From positions 1 to 12,904 of the forward strand of contig DATKCK010000006.1 in the NCBI GenBank assembly GCA_035513215.1: DNA of 12,904 bases, in the 5' to 3' direction. The notes below the pieces were generated by a model. It was not told the origin of the DNA and searched no databases. It saw only the letters and a program-made list of their open reading frames with translations. Source of the DNA: DATCZB01 sp035513215 (lineage in GTDB: Bacteria > Pseudomonadota > Gammaproteobacteria > Steroidobacterales > Rariloculaceae). The translations under genes and the position numbers were made by a program. Below are positions 1 to 6,853 of the stretch, one piece after another (the first letter of the stretch is position 1; every line of letters starts with the position of its first letter).

Positions 1-12
1 GCTTCGATCGAC

Positions 13-900
13 GTGGCCTGGCTCGAGCTGACGCTGCGACTTCAGGCCGAAGCTCTGCCGCGCGCAGAAGTGCTACTCGAGCTCGCGGGCGCGCTCTCGA
101 TCGCAATTGCCGATGGCGGCGACTCGCCGATACTGGAGCCGGAGCCGGAAACGACGCCGCTCTGGCCGACGGTGCGGCTGCGCGCCTTGTTCGACGAAGG
201 TGCGGACCTGACCGCGATCGGCGCCTTGCTGCGGCCCATCGTCGAAGGCGAGCCGAAGATCGAGCGGCTCTCGCAGGCGGCGATCGGCGCGAGAGCGGCG
301 GCGCCGATCCTCCCGATCGATATCGGGCCGAGACTCGCGATCGTTCCGGCCGACGCGCTGGCCGATTCCGATCAGCGCGCGCTCGGCCTCCATCGCGCGC
401 TCGGCCTCCATATGGGACTTGCTTTCGGCACGGGCCTGCACCCGACGACGCGGCTCTGTCTCGACTGGCTCGAGCGCGAGCTCGAGCCAGGCATGAGCGT
501 GCTCGACTACGGCGCAGGATCGGGCGTGCTCGCGCTCGCGGCGCTCAAGCTCGGCGCGGCCCGCGCGACGGCGATCGATACCGAGCCGCAGGCGCTGACC
601 GCGGCCAGGCGCAATGCTGAGCTCAACGGGCTTGCGGCGCAACTTTCGATCGGCCCGCCCGAAACGCTCGGCACCGAGCGCTTCGACCTGATCCTGGCCA
701 ACATCCTCGCGCGGCCGCTGATCGAGCTCGTCGGCAGCTTTGCGGACAGCCAGCCGGCGGGCGGACGCATCGTTCTTTCGGGAATCCTCGTCCCGCAGCT
801 CGACGAGATCGAATCGTGCTACGCGGCCCGCTACGAAGCGTTCGCGAAGCACGAGCTTGCGGGCTGGGGACTTCTGACCGGCACGCGCCGGGCGGTATGA
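13..900 (+). CDS. prmA: Ribosomal protein L11 methyltransferase PrmA
   Basis: This 295-residue protein matches PrmA, the cytoplasmic SAM-dependent enzyme that methylates amino groups of ribosomal protein L11. The GTG at 13 is chosen because its product, MAWLELTLRL, lines up with the usual PrmA N-terminus; the frame stays open to the window edge, so an upstream start cannot be excluded. An N-terminal L11-recognition domain (about 1-80) leads through a linker to the methyltransferase domain. The latter shows GLAFGTGLHPTT (135-146), the SAM-binding loop VLDYGAGSGVLALAALKLGA, an acidic IDTEPQAL strand and the NILA motif. Length equals the E. coli enzyme. Two oddities: the linker lacks the conserved tryptophans, and residues 122-133 are a perfect six-residue tandem repeat. 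In relatives accC lies just upstream; the 12 bases before the GTG are too few to tell here. Confidence 0.93.
   Translation: MAWLELTLRLQAEALPRAEVLLELAGALSIAIADGGDSPILEPEPETTPLWPTVRLRALFDEGADLTAIGALLRPIVEGEPKIERLSQAAIGARAAAPILPIDIGPRLAIVPADALADSDQRALGLHRALGLHMGLAFGTGLHPTTRLCLDWLERELEPGMSVLDYGAGSGVLALAALKLGAARATAIDTEPQALTAARRNAELNGLAAQLSIGPPETLGTERFDLILANILARPLIELVGSFADSQPAGGRIVLSGILVPQLDEIESCYAARYEAFAKHELAGWGLLTGTRRAV
376..411 (+). repeat. 18-bp perfect tandem duplication inside prmA
   Basis: The 18-bp unit CGCGCGCTCGGCCTCCAT occurs twice back to back (376-393 and 394-411). It is in frame and duplicates residues RALGLH immediately before the SAM-binding segment of PrmA. Two identical copies suggest a recent slippage duplication or a conserved length variant; the sequence alone cannot separate these. 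Confidence 0.9.
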
Positions 901-907
901 TCGGCCC

Positions 908-1969
908 GTGATACTCGTCACCTCCTGTCCCGAATGCACGACGACGTTCAGGATCTCCGTCGGAATCCTCGAGAAGGCCGGCGGCCAGGTTCGCTGCGGT
1001 CGTTGCGCCAGAATCTTCGACGCCAATGCCAAATTGCGCGAGGTCGAGGAATCGGAGATCGAAGCGAGGCCCGCCCCCGCATTCAAGTTCGAGCTGCAAC
1101 CGGATCCCGAGATCGGATCGCCGGCCGAGTCCGAGGACAGGGATAGCCCCGAGCGCGACGACGTGCTCGCCGACGCCGACGACGCGCGCGACGACGAGCC
1201 GCCACAGCCCCGCGCGGAACCGGGCGCCGCGGCCGCGCCGGCCGCCGTAATCGGGCCGGGCTCCTCGGTGAAGCGGTCCGAGCCGGGAACGGCGGCGGCC
1301 GAGCCCGAGCACATCGTGCTCGAGACCCTGACCGGGACGCACGAATCGCCCGGAACCGGCGAGTCGCATGCGGCAGACGAGTCGTCCGCAACGCGCGAGT
1401 CGCGCGAGCTGCCCGACTGGCTCCTGCCTGCGTCCGAGTCGCAACCGCCACGGACACAGCTCTGGGCGGTCGGCGTCGCGCTCGCGACACTGGCGCTCGT
1501 CGGACAGCTCGTGCATCACTATCGCGCAGAGCTCGTCGCACAGCCTGCGATCGGCCCGGTGCTCGCGCTCGCCTATGCCGGCTTCGGCGCCGAGCTTCAG
1601 CCACCCGTCGATCTCGACCAGTACCGGTTGCAGGAGCTGACCGCCGTAGCCGAGCCGTCGGGTGAGGAGCAGGGATGGCTCGTCATAGAGACGCGCGTGC
1701 ACAACAACGGCCCCAGCGTCCAGCCTTACCCGCACATCTTCGTTCGACTGCTCGACCGCTGGGAAGACACGGTCGCGGCCAGATACTTCGCGCCGGAAGA
1801 ATACGCCGTGACATCGATACCCGACGTCGATCGCATGAGTGTCGGCAGCACCGTCGATGCTCAGTTCATCATCATGGATCCGGGCCCGAGCGCCACCGGA
1901 TTCGAGCTCGAACTCTGCTTCGAGTCGTCGCGCGGTTTCGAATGTGAGTCGGACGACGCCGGCGAGTAA
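908..1969 (+). CDS. Zinc-ribbon, DUF3426-type single-pass membrane protein
   Basis: The protein has 353 residues and a GTG start 7 nt after the prmA stop, so the two are probably co-transcribed. Residues 7-33 form a zinc ribbon of the MJ0042/zinc_ribbon_5 kind, with CPEC at 7-10 and CGRC at 30-33. Residues 45-180 are low-complexity, acidic and rich in Pro, Ala, Glu and Ser, and are probably disordered. One hydrophobic helix follows (about 185-203), then a C-terminal domain (210-345) like DUF3426, which contains the segment YPHIFVRLLDRW. The layout predicts a cytoplasmic zinc ribbon and a periplasmic C-terminal domain. Orthologues sit beside prmA in Pseudomonas and Xanthomonas relatives; their function is unknown. 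Family assignment is firm, role unassigned. Confidence 0.85.
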   Translation: MILVTSCPECTTTFRISVGILEKAGGQVRCGRCARIFDANAKLREVEESEIEARPAPAFKFELQPDPEIGSPAESEDRDSPERDDVLADADDARDDEPPQPRAEPGAAAAPAAVIGPGSSVKRSEPGTAAAEPEHIVLETLTGTHESPGTGESHAADESSATRESRELPDWLLPASESQPPRTQLWAVGVALATLALVGQLVHHYRAELVAQPAIGPVLALAYAGFGAELQPPVDLDQYRLQELTAVAEPSGEEQGWLVIETRVHNNGPSVQPYPHIFVRLLDRWEDTVAARYFAPEEYAVTSIPDVDRMSVGSTVDAQFIIMDPGPSATGFELELCFESSRGFECESDDAGE

Positions 1970-1974
1970 CTCGC

Positions 1975-1997
1975 AAAAATTTGCTTCGCAAGTTTTT
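1975..1997 (+). terminator. AT-rich hairpin after the DUF3426 gene, possible bidirectional terminator
   Basis: Six bases after the stop codon, AAAAATTTGC (1975-1984) can pair with GCAAGTTTTT (1988-1997) across a TTC loop. One pair is a G-U wobble. The A-run and T-run on either side resemble a weak intrinsic terminator usable from both strands. It could equally be a fis operator, because it lies immediately upstream of a promoter-like sequence. The GC content of the stem is low, so termination efficiency is doubtful. Confidence 0.35.
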
Positions 1998-2003
1998 CAA
2001 GCA

Positions 2004-2012
2004 TGTTATTAT
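2004..2012 (+). promoter_or_regulatory. Putative extended -10 promoter for fis-purH-purD
   Basis: TGTTATTAT is a TG-N-TATTAT extended -10 element, one mismatch from TATAAT, in an AT-rich island of otherwise GC-rich DNA. A poor -35 candidate, TTCGCA (1985-1990), lies 16 bp upstream. Transcription would begin near 2019, leaving a leader of about 35 nt before the GTG at 2055; the alternative GTG at 2028 would leave about 9 nt. fis genes elsewhere have strong, tightly regulated promoters, so a promoter here is plausible. Confidence 0.4.
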
Positions 2013-2054
2013 CGTCGACCGCTCCGAGTGTTCGGCCTCATCGAAAAGAAGAAC

Positions 2055-2357
2055 GTGGCGACGAGACCCAGCAAGAAGAAATCCCGCAAGAAACATTCGC
2101 CCAAAGCGGCAAAGGTCGGAGTCAGAAAGAAGACCTTGGGTACCCTGACGGGCGAGGCGCTCGACGGCTACTTCAGCAAGCTCAACGGACATAAACCGGG
2201 CGATCTCTACCAGCTCGTTCTCGGCGAGGTGGAGAAGCCGCTGTTCAAGGCGGTGCTGCAATACACGAACGGCAACCAGAGCGAAGCAGCCGAGATATTG
2301 GGGATCAACCGCGGCACGCTGCGCAAGAAGCTCAGAAGTTACAACCTGTCGCCTTGA
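2055..2357 (+). CDS. fis: Fis-family DNA-binding nucleoid protein
   Basis: This 100-residue protein is a small nucleoid-associated transcription factor. Its core, from GEALDGYFSKLNG (33-45) through DLYQLVLGEVEKPLF, matches the Fis dimerisation helices. The C-terminus carries the helix-turn-helix segment NQSEAAEILGINRGTLRKKL (74-93), nearly identical to E. coli Fis. The GTG at 2055 gives a length close to the usual 98; an in-frame GTG at 2028 would add nine residues, and neither has a strong ribosome binding site. Residues 4-26 are packed with Lys and Arg (12 of the first 26 residues), in place of the N-terminal arms of enteric Fis. The stop overlaps the purH start by one base (ATGA), implying translational coupling. 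dusB, which precedes fis in E. coli and Pseudomonas, is absent here. Confidence 0.92.
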   Translation: MATRPSKKKSRKKHSPKAAKVGVRKKTLGTLTGEALDGYFSKLNGHKPGDLYQLVLGEVEKPLFKAVLQYTNGNQSEAAEILGINRGTLRKKLRSYNLSP

Positions 2358-3913
2358 TGAGCCCGGCTGCACCTCGCCGAGCCGTGATCAGCGTTTCCGA
2401 AAAAAAGGGGCTCGTGCCGTTCGCCGAGGAACTGGCAGCGCTTGAGTTCGAGCTCGTCTCCACCGGCGGCACGGCGCGGCTTCTGCGTGAGGCGGGCCTT
2501 ACGGTCACGGGCGTCTCGGAGGTCACCGGCTTCCCCGAGATCATGGACGGACGCGTCAAGACGCTACACCCGAAGATTCACGGCGGGCTCCTGGCCCGCG
2601 CGGGTATCGACGATGCGGTCGCGGCCGAGCACGGCATCGGCCTGATCGATCTCGTCGTCGTCAATCTCTATCCTTTCGCGAGCGTCATCGCGGACCCGAA
2701 GAGCAGCTACGTCGATGCCGTCGAGAACATCGACATCGGCGGGCCGGCGATGATCCGCGCGGCTGCGAAAAATCACGCGCGCGTCCTGACTGTCGTCGAC
2801 GTGTCGGACTACGAAGCGGTGCTCGACGCCTTCAGGCAGGGCGAGCCGTCGCTCGAGCTGCGCAAGCGTCTGTCGGCGAAGGCCTTCGCGCACACGGCAG
2901 CCTACGACGCGATGATCGCCGACTACCTCGAAGAGCAATCGGGCGACACGGAAGAATTCCCCGAGCGAATGATCCTGAGCCTGAAGCGAAAGCGGAGGCT
3001 CCGCTACGGCGAGAACCCGCACCAGAAGGCAGCGGCCTACTCGATCGGCGCCGGGGCCCCGGCATCCGTGATCGGAAGCCTTCAGCTTCAGGGCAAGGAG
3101 CTTTCGTTCAACAACCTCGCCGATGCAGACACGGCGCTGCGCTGCGTCCTGTCCTTCGCCGAGACGGCCTGCGTCATCGTCAAGCACGCGAACCCCTGCG
3201 GCGTCGGCCAGGCCGATACGCCGGCCGACGCCTACGCCAAGGCTTATGAGGCCGACCCGACCTCGGCCTTCGGCGGCGTGATCGCCTTCAATCGCGAGCT
3301 CGATCAGGAAACGGCGGCAGCGATTCTGGACCGGCAGTTCGTCGAGCTCATCGTCGCGCCGCGCGTCGCCGAAGCGGCGCTGTCTCGCCTCGCCGCGAAA
3401 CCGGACGTCAGGGTTCTGGCCGCGGGCCAACCCGGACGCCTGCCTCGGGCACTCGCACTGGCGTCGATCGAGGGCGGCGCGCTGGTGCAGGAGATCGACC
3501 GCGGCAGCGATCCCGGCGAGAGCCTCGACGTGGTCACTCGATGCCGGCCGACGGCGGAGCAATCAGCGGATCTGAGGTTTGCCTGGCGCGTCGTCCAGTT
3601 CGTCAAGTCGAACGCGATCGTCTTTGCCGCGCGCGGCCAGACGCTCGGCATCGGTGCCGGTCAGATGAGCCGCATCATGAGCACTCGCATCGCGGCGTGG
3701 CAGGCCGCCGGGTTCAGCCACTCGCTCGACCAGGCCGTGCTGGCATCGGACGCGTTCTTTCCGTTTCGCGACAACGTCGATCTCGCGGCCGAGCACGGCA
3801 TACGCGCGATAATCCAGCCCGGCGGCTCGCGCCGCGACGACGAGGTGATCGCCGCTGCCGACGAGCTTGGCATCGTGATGGTGTTCACGGGCCACCGGCA
3901 CTTCCGGCACTAG
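2357..3913 (+). CDS. purH: Bifunctional AICAR transformylase / IMP cyclohydrolase PurH
   Basis: This 518-residue enzyme performs the last two steps of de novo IMP synthesis in the cytoplasm: formyl transfer from 10-formyl-THF to AICAR, then ring closure. The N-terminal MGS-like cyclohydrolase domain (about 8-150) shows ISVSEKKGL, STGGTARLL and the GRVKTLHPKIHGGLLA block (65-80). The transformylase domain contains RYGENPHQ (216-223), the catalytic VKHANPCGVG block (275-284), DPTSAFGG, FVKSNAIVFA, GIGAGQMSR and the C-terminal SDAFFPFRDNVD and IQPGGSRRDDEV motifs. The ATG at 2357 shares its A with the fis stop, and a TTG one codon earlier is unlikely. Length is close to the 529 of E. coli, and all key motifs look intact. 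Confidence 0.97.
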   Translation: MSPAAPRRAVISVSEKKGLVPFAEELAALEFELVSTGGTARLLREAGLTVTGVSEVTGFPEIMDGRVKTLHPKIHGGLLARAGIDDAVAAEHGIGLIDLVVVNLYPFASVIADPKSSYVDAVENIDIGGPAMIRAAAKNHARVLTVVDVSDYEAVLDAFRQGEPSLELRKRLSAKAFAHTAAYDAMIADYLEEQSGDTEEFPERMILSLKRKRRLRYGENPHQKAAAYSIGAGAPASVIGSLQLQGKELSFNNLADADTALRCVLSFAETACVIVKHANPCGVGQADTPADAYAKAYEADPTSAFGGVIAFNRELDQETAAAILDRQFVELIVAPRVAEAALSRLAAKPDVRVLAAGQPGRLPRALALASIEGGALVQEIDRGSDPGESLDVVTRCRPTAEQSADLRFAWRVVQFVKSNAIVFAARGQTLGIGAGQMSRIMSTRIAAWQAAGFSHSLDQAVLASDAFFPFRDNVDLAAEHGIRAIIQPGGSRRDDEVIAAADELGIVMVFTGHRHFRH

Positions 3914-3927
3914 GATCCGGCCGCGCG

Positions 3928-5211
3928 ATGAACGTGCTGATCGTCGGCGGCGGAGGACGCGAGCACGCGCTGGCATGGAAGGCCGCGCAATCGCCGCTCG
4001 CCGACGAAGTGCTGATCGCGCCCGGCAATGCCGGCACGGCCGCCGAACCTGGCGTGCGCAACGTGTTTGTTTCTGCAACCGACGTCGACGCGCTGCTCGC
4101 GCTGGCAAAGGCCGAATCGGTCGGCCTGACGATCGTCGGTCCCGAGCAGCCGCTCGTCGAAGGTATCGTCGACCGGTTCGAAACAGCCGGCCTGACCTGC
4201 TTCGGCCCGCGCGCCGACGCGGCACGGCTCGAGGGATCGAAGGCCTACACCAAAGGCTTTCTGGAACGCCACGGCATCGCAACGGCCGCCTACGCGCGGT
4301 TCACCGACTCGAAGTCCGCGCTCGACTATCTGCAGGCGCAGCGGCTTCCGATCGTCATCAAGGCCGACGGTCTCGCCGCGGGCAAGGGCGTCGTCATCGC
4401 CGCGACGCGCGAGCGTGCCGAAAGCACGGTACGCGAGATGCTCGACGAATCGCGCTTCGGCGACGCCTCGACCGAGATCGTCATCGAGGAGTTCCTGACC
4501 GGCGAGGAAGCGAGCTTCATCGCGCTCGTCGACGGCACCGACATCCAGCCGCTCGCAAGCTCCCAGGATCACAAGGCGCGCGACGACGGCGACAAGGGGC
4601 CGAACACGGGCGGGATGGGCGCCTATTCGCCCGCGCCCGTCGTGACGCCGGCGATGCACGAACGGATCATGCGCGACGTCATGCTGCCGACCGTGCAAGG
4701 CCTCGCGTCCGACGGCATCCGCTATCGCGGCTTCCTCTACGCCGGCTTGATGATCGACGCCGCCGGCACGCCGAGGGTGCTCGAGTTCAACTGCCGCTTC
4801 GGCGACCCCGAAACCCAGCCGATCCTGATTCGCCTCGAGTCCGACCTCGTCGACCTTTGCCTCGCCGCCTGCGAGGGCCGCCTGGCCGCTTCCACGATCG
4901 CCTGGGATCCGCGCCCCGCCGTCGGCGTCGTCATGGCGAGCGCCGGCTACCCCGGCAGCTACGAGAAGGGCCTACCGATCGCAGGCCTGACCGGCCTCGA
5001 CACGGATACCCTCAAGGTCTTCCACGCCGGCACCCGACGCGAGGGCGACGCGGTCGTGACCGACGGCGGCCGCATCCTCTGCGTCACAGCCCTCGGCAAG
5101 GACGTCCGCGCCGCACGCGACCTGGCCTACTCGGGCGTCGAGAAAATCACCTGGCCCGGCGCCTTCTACAGAAAAGACATCGCCTGCCGCGCGTTGAATC
5201 GGGAGCGCTAG
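3928..5211 (+). CDS. purD: Phosphoribosylamine-glycine ligase (GAR synthetase) PurD
   Basis: This 427-residue ATP-grasp ligase joins glycine to phosphoribosylamine, the second step of purine synthesis. The N-terminus has the dinucleotide-like loop VLIVGGGGREHALAW (3-17), then APGNAGTA and VGPEQPLVEGI. The ATP-grasp portion shows GSKAYTKGFLERHGIATA (103-120), IVIKADGLAAGKGVVIA (142-158) and EEFLTGEEAS. The metal and substrate region contains SQDHKARDDGDKGPNTGGMG (212-231) and LEFNCRFGDPETQ (285-297). The start lies 14 nt after purH, with AGGA at 3912-3915 as a weak ribosome site. Length matches the 429 of E. coli. purH and purD are commonly paired, so co-transcription is expected. The gene ends facing rho. 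Confidence 0.97.
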   Translation: MNVLIVGGGGREHALAWKAAQSPLADEVLIAPGNAGTAAEPGVRNVFVSATDVDALLALAKAESVGLTIVGPEQPLVEGIVDRFETAGLTCFGPRADAARLEGSKAYTKGFLERHGIATAAYARFTDSKSALDYLQAQRLPIVIKADGLAAGKGVVIAATRERAESTVREMLDESRFGDASTEIVIEEFLTGEEASFIALVDGTDIQPLASSQDHKARDDGDKGPNTGGMGAYSPAPVVTPAMHERIMRDVMLPTVQGLASDGIRYRGFLYAGLMIDAAGTPRVLEFNCRFGDPETQPILIRLESDLVDLCLAACEGRLAASTIAWDPRPAVGVVMASAGYPGSYEKGLPIAGLTGLDTDTLKVFHAGTRREGDAVVTDGGRILCVTALGKDVRAARDLAYSGVEKITWPGAFYRKDIACRALNRER

Positions 5212-5226
5212 ACATCACCTAGTACT

Positions 5227-5386
5227 GAGGGCGGGCGTGCAAGCATGGCGGTCGCAGGCGAGTTCCGCAGCGCCCCACGACTCGCGTGAGACCCCATGCC
5301 CTCGAAAGGACTCCGACCCTAATGAACCACGCGCGAGGACTGTCTGAGCCGGCGACCGCCATGCTTGCGCGCACGCCCGCCCCTCT
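5227..5386. repeat. Long imperfect inverted repeat between purD and rho
   Basis: The left arm is GGGCGGGCGTGC (5229-5240) followed directly by AAGCATGGCGGTCGC (5241-5255). The right arm holds exact reverse complements at 5371-5382 and 5352-5366, separated by an extra GCGC (5367-5370). Thus 27 bases pair perfectly with one 4-nt bulge, and GAG/CTC at the outer edges can extend this with a second bulge. The 96-nt loop contains an inner GCGAGT/ACTCGC pair (5258-5263, 5280-5285). There is no T-run, so it is not a classical intrinsic terminator. It occupies most of the 184-nt convergent gap. It could be a structured bidirectional terminator or 3' end stabiliser, or a short non-autonomous mobile or REP-like repeat. 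I saw no second copy in this window and no clear target-site duplication. Confidence 0.85.
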
Positions 5387-5395
5387 GGAGCGTCC

Positions 5396-6730
5396 TTACC
5401 GCTTCATCGCCTCGAAGAAGTCCGCGTTGGTCTTCGAATCCTGAAGCTTGCTGAGCAAAAACTCGATCGCCGCAAGCTCATCCATGGGATGGAGGACTTT
5501 CCTGAGTACCCACATCTTCTGCAGCTCATCCGGCTGCGTCAAAAGCTCTTCCTTACGCGTACCGGAACGATTGATGTTAATGGCGGGGAACACGCGCTTC
5601 TCGGCAATCCGGCGATCCAGATGAATCTCCATGTTGCCGGTGCCCTTGAACTCCTCGTAGATCACGTCGTCCATCTTCGAGCCCGTGTCGACGAGCGCGG
5701 TGGCGATGATCGTCAGGCTGCCGCCCTCCTCGATGTTGCGCGCGGCGCCGAAGAAGCGCTTCGGCCGCTGCAGCGCGTTGGCGTCGACGCCGCCCGTCAG
5801 CACTTTGCCCGACGAGGGCACGACGGTGTTGTAGGCGCGCGCGAGCCGCGTGATCGAGTCGAGCAGGATCACGACGTCCTGCTTGTGCTCGGTCAGCCGC
5901 TTGGCCTTCTCGATGACCATCTCGGCGACCTGGACGTGGCGCGTCGCGGGTTCGTCGAACGTGCTCGAGACGACCTCGCCGCGGACCGTGCGTTCCATCT
6001 CGGTGACTTCCTCGGGCCGCTCGTCGATCAGGAGCACCATCAGCGTGCAGTCCGGATTGTTCGCCGCGATCGCCGCCGCGATGTTCTGCAGCAGCATCGT
6101 CTTGCCGGCCTTGGGCGGGGAGACAATCAGCCCGCGCTGGCCCCTGCCGATCGGCGCGACCATGTCGATGATCCTCGCCGTCAGATCCTCGGTGCTGCCA
6201 TTGCCCTGCTCGAGCTTGAGCCTTTCGTTCGGAAAGAGCGGCGTCAGGTTCTCGAACAGGACCTTGCTCTTGGCGTTCTCCGGCGCGTCGTGGTTGATCT
6301 GGCCGACCTTCAGCAGCGCGAAGTAGCGCTCGCTGTCCTTCGGCGGGCGAATCATGCCCGAGACCGTGTCGCCGGTTCTCAGGTTGAAGCGCCGGATCTG
6401 GCTCGGGCTGACGTAGATGTCGTCGGGCCCGGCAAGATAGGAGCTGTCGGACGATCGCAGGAAACCAAAGCCGTCCTGAAGAATCTCGAGTATCCCCTCG
6501 CCGTAGATGTTCTCGCCGTTGCGCGCATGCGCCTTGAGAACCGAGAAGATGATGTCCTGCTTGCGCGACCGCGCGAGGTTCTCTAGCCCCATAGACTCGG
6601 CGAGCTCGACGAGCTCGGTGGCGGGCCGGGTCTTGAGCTCGGCGAGACTCATTGCGTTCGCCGACTGCTCGAGCTCCTCGGCCGGTATGACGTCGAGATC
6701 CTCGTCGTCGGGAAACTCTTCGCGATTCAT
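5396..6730 (-). CDS. rho: Transcription termination factor Rho
   Basis: Rho is the hexameric RNA-dependent ATPase that releases RNA polymerase at unstructured C-rich transcripts. With the ATG at 6730 it has 444 residues. Residues 27-444 align without gaps to E. coli Rho, from MSLAELKTRPATEL to the end. The RNA-binding domain holds GLENLARSRKQDIIF, ILQDGFGFLRS and SYLAGPDDIYVSPSQIRRFN. The ATPase domain has Walker A PPKAGKT (205-211), LLIDERPEEV, LLDSITRLARAY, the Q-loop segment LTGGVDANAL (311-320) and TGSKMDDVIYEE. The start is uncertain: ATG 6652 matches the E. coli start, ATG 6730 adds 26 acidic residues, and GTG 6829 adds a further 33 basic residues. None has a good ribosome site. The gene follows trxA as in E. 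coli, where the trxA-rho leader mediates rho autoregulation. Confidence 0.96.
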   Translation of the reverse strand: MNREEFPDDEDLDVIPAEELEQSANAMSLAELKTRPATELVELAESMGLENLARSRKQDIIFSVLKAHARNGENIYGEGILEILQDGFGFLRSSDSSYLAGPDDIYVSPSQIRRFNLRTGDTVSGMIRPPKDSERYFALLKVGQINHDAPENAKSKVLFENLTPLFPNERLKLEQGNGSTEDLTARIIDMVAPIGRGQRGLIVSPPKAGKTMLLQNIAAAIAANNPDCTLMVLLIDERPEEVTEMERTVRGEVVSSTFDEPATRHVQVAEMVIEKAKRLTEHKQDVVILLDSITRLARAYNTVVPSSGKVLTGGVDANALQRPKRFFGAARNIEEGGSLTIIATALVDTGSKMDDVIYEEFKGTGNMEIHLDRRIAEKRVFPAININRSGTRKEELLTQPDELQKMWVLRKVLHPMDELAAIEFLLSKLQDSKTNADFFEAMKR

Positions 6731-6799
6731 TTTCTTGCGTCGCGAATTCTTCTTGATGTTGCCTTCCCGTGGCTGCCGTGGGCCGTTCTTGACCCTGGC

Positions 6800-6848
6800 G
6801 CGTGCTGAATTACCCAAGTATCCCCTCACAAATATCGATCCAACAACT
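6800..6848 (-). promoter_or_regulatory. Possible rho promoter and leader in the trxA-rho gap
   Basis: On the minus strand after the trxA stop, TTGTTG is followed 18 bp later by GATACT, a reasonable sigma70-like pair in a relatively AT-rich patch. Transcription from it would begin near 6805-6810 and give a leader of roughly 75 nt before the ATG at 6730. If this promoter is real, the GTG at 6829 cannot be used on its transcript. Evidence is pattern matching only. Confidence 0.3.
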
Positions 6849-6853
6849 GGTGG

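Noticed and set aside
73..1314. 413-codon minus-strand open frame over prmA and the DUF3426 gene
   Set aside because: It is antisense to two recognised genes and its translation is low-complexity Arg/Ala/Ser with no motif. Codon bias in GC-rich DNA keeps antisense frames open.
3541..3927. Extension of purD upstream into purH
   Set aside because: The frame happens to be open, but PurD homology begins exactly at ATG 3928 and the upstream part is Arg-rich noise antagonistic to the purH frame.
3975..5222. 415-codon plus-strand frame overlapping purD
   Set aside because: It is the out-of-frame reading of purD, Arg-rich and without any domain.
5219..5362. 47-codon minus-strand frame spanning the purD-rho inverted repeat
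   Set aside because: It has no ribosome site or recognisable family and most of it is forced by the repeat sequence. It is kept only as an argument for checking repeat copies.
5489..6586. 365-codon plus-strand frame antisense to rho
   Set aside because: Rho on the other strand is unmistakable; this frame is a codon-bias shadow.
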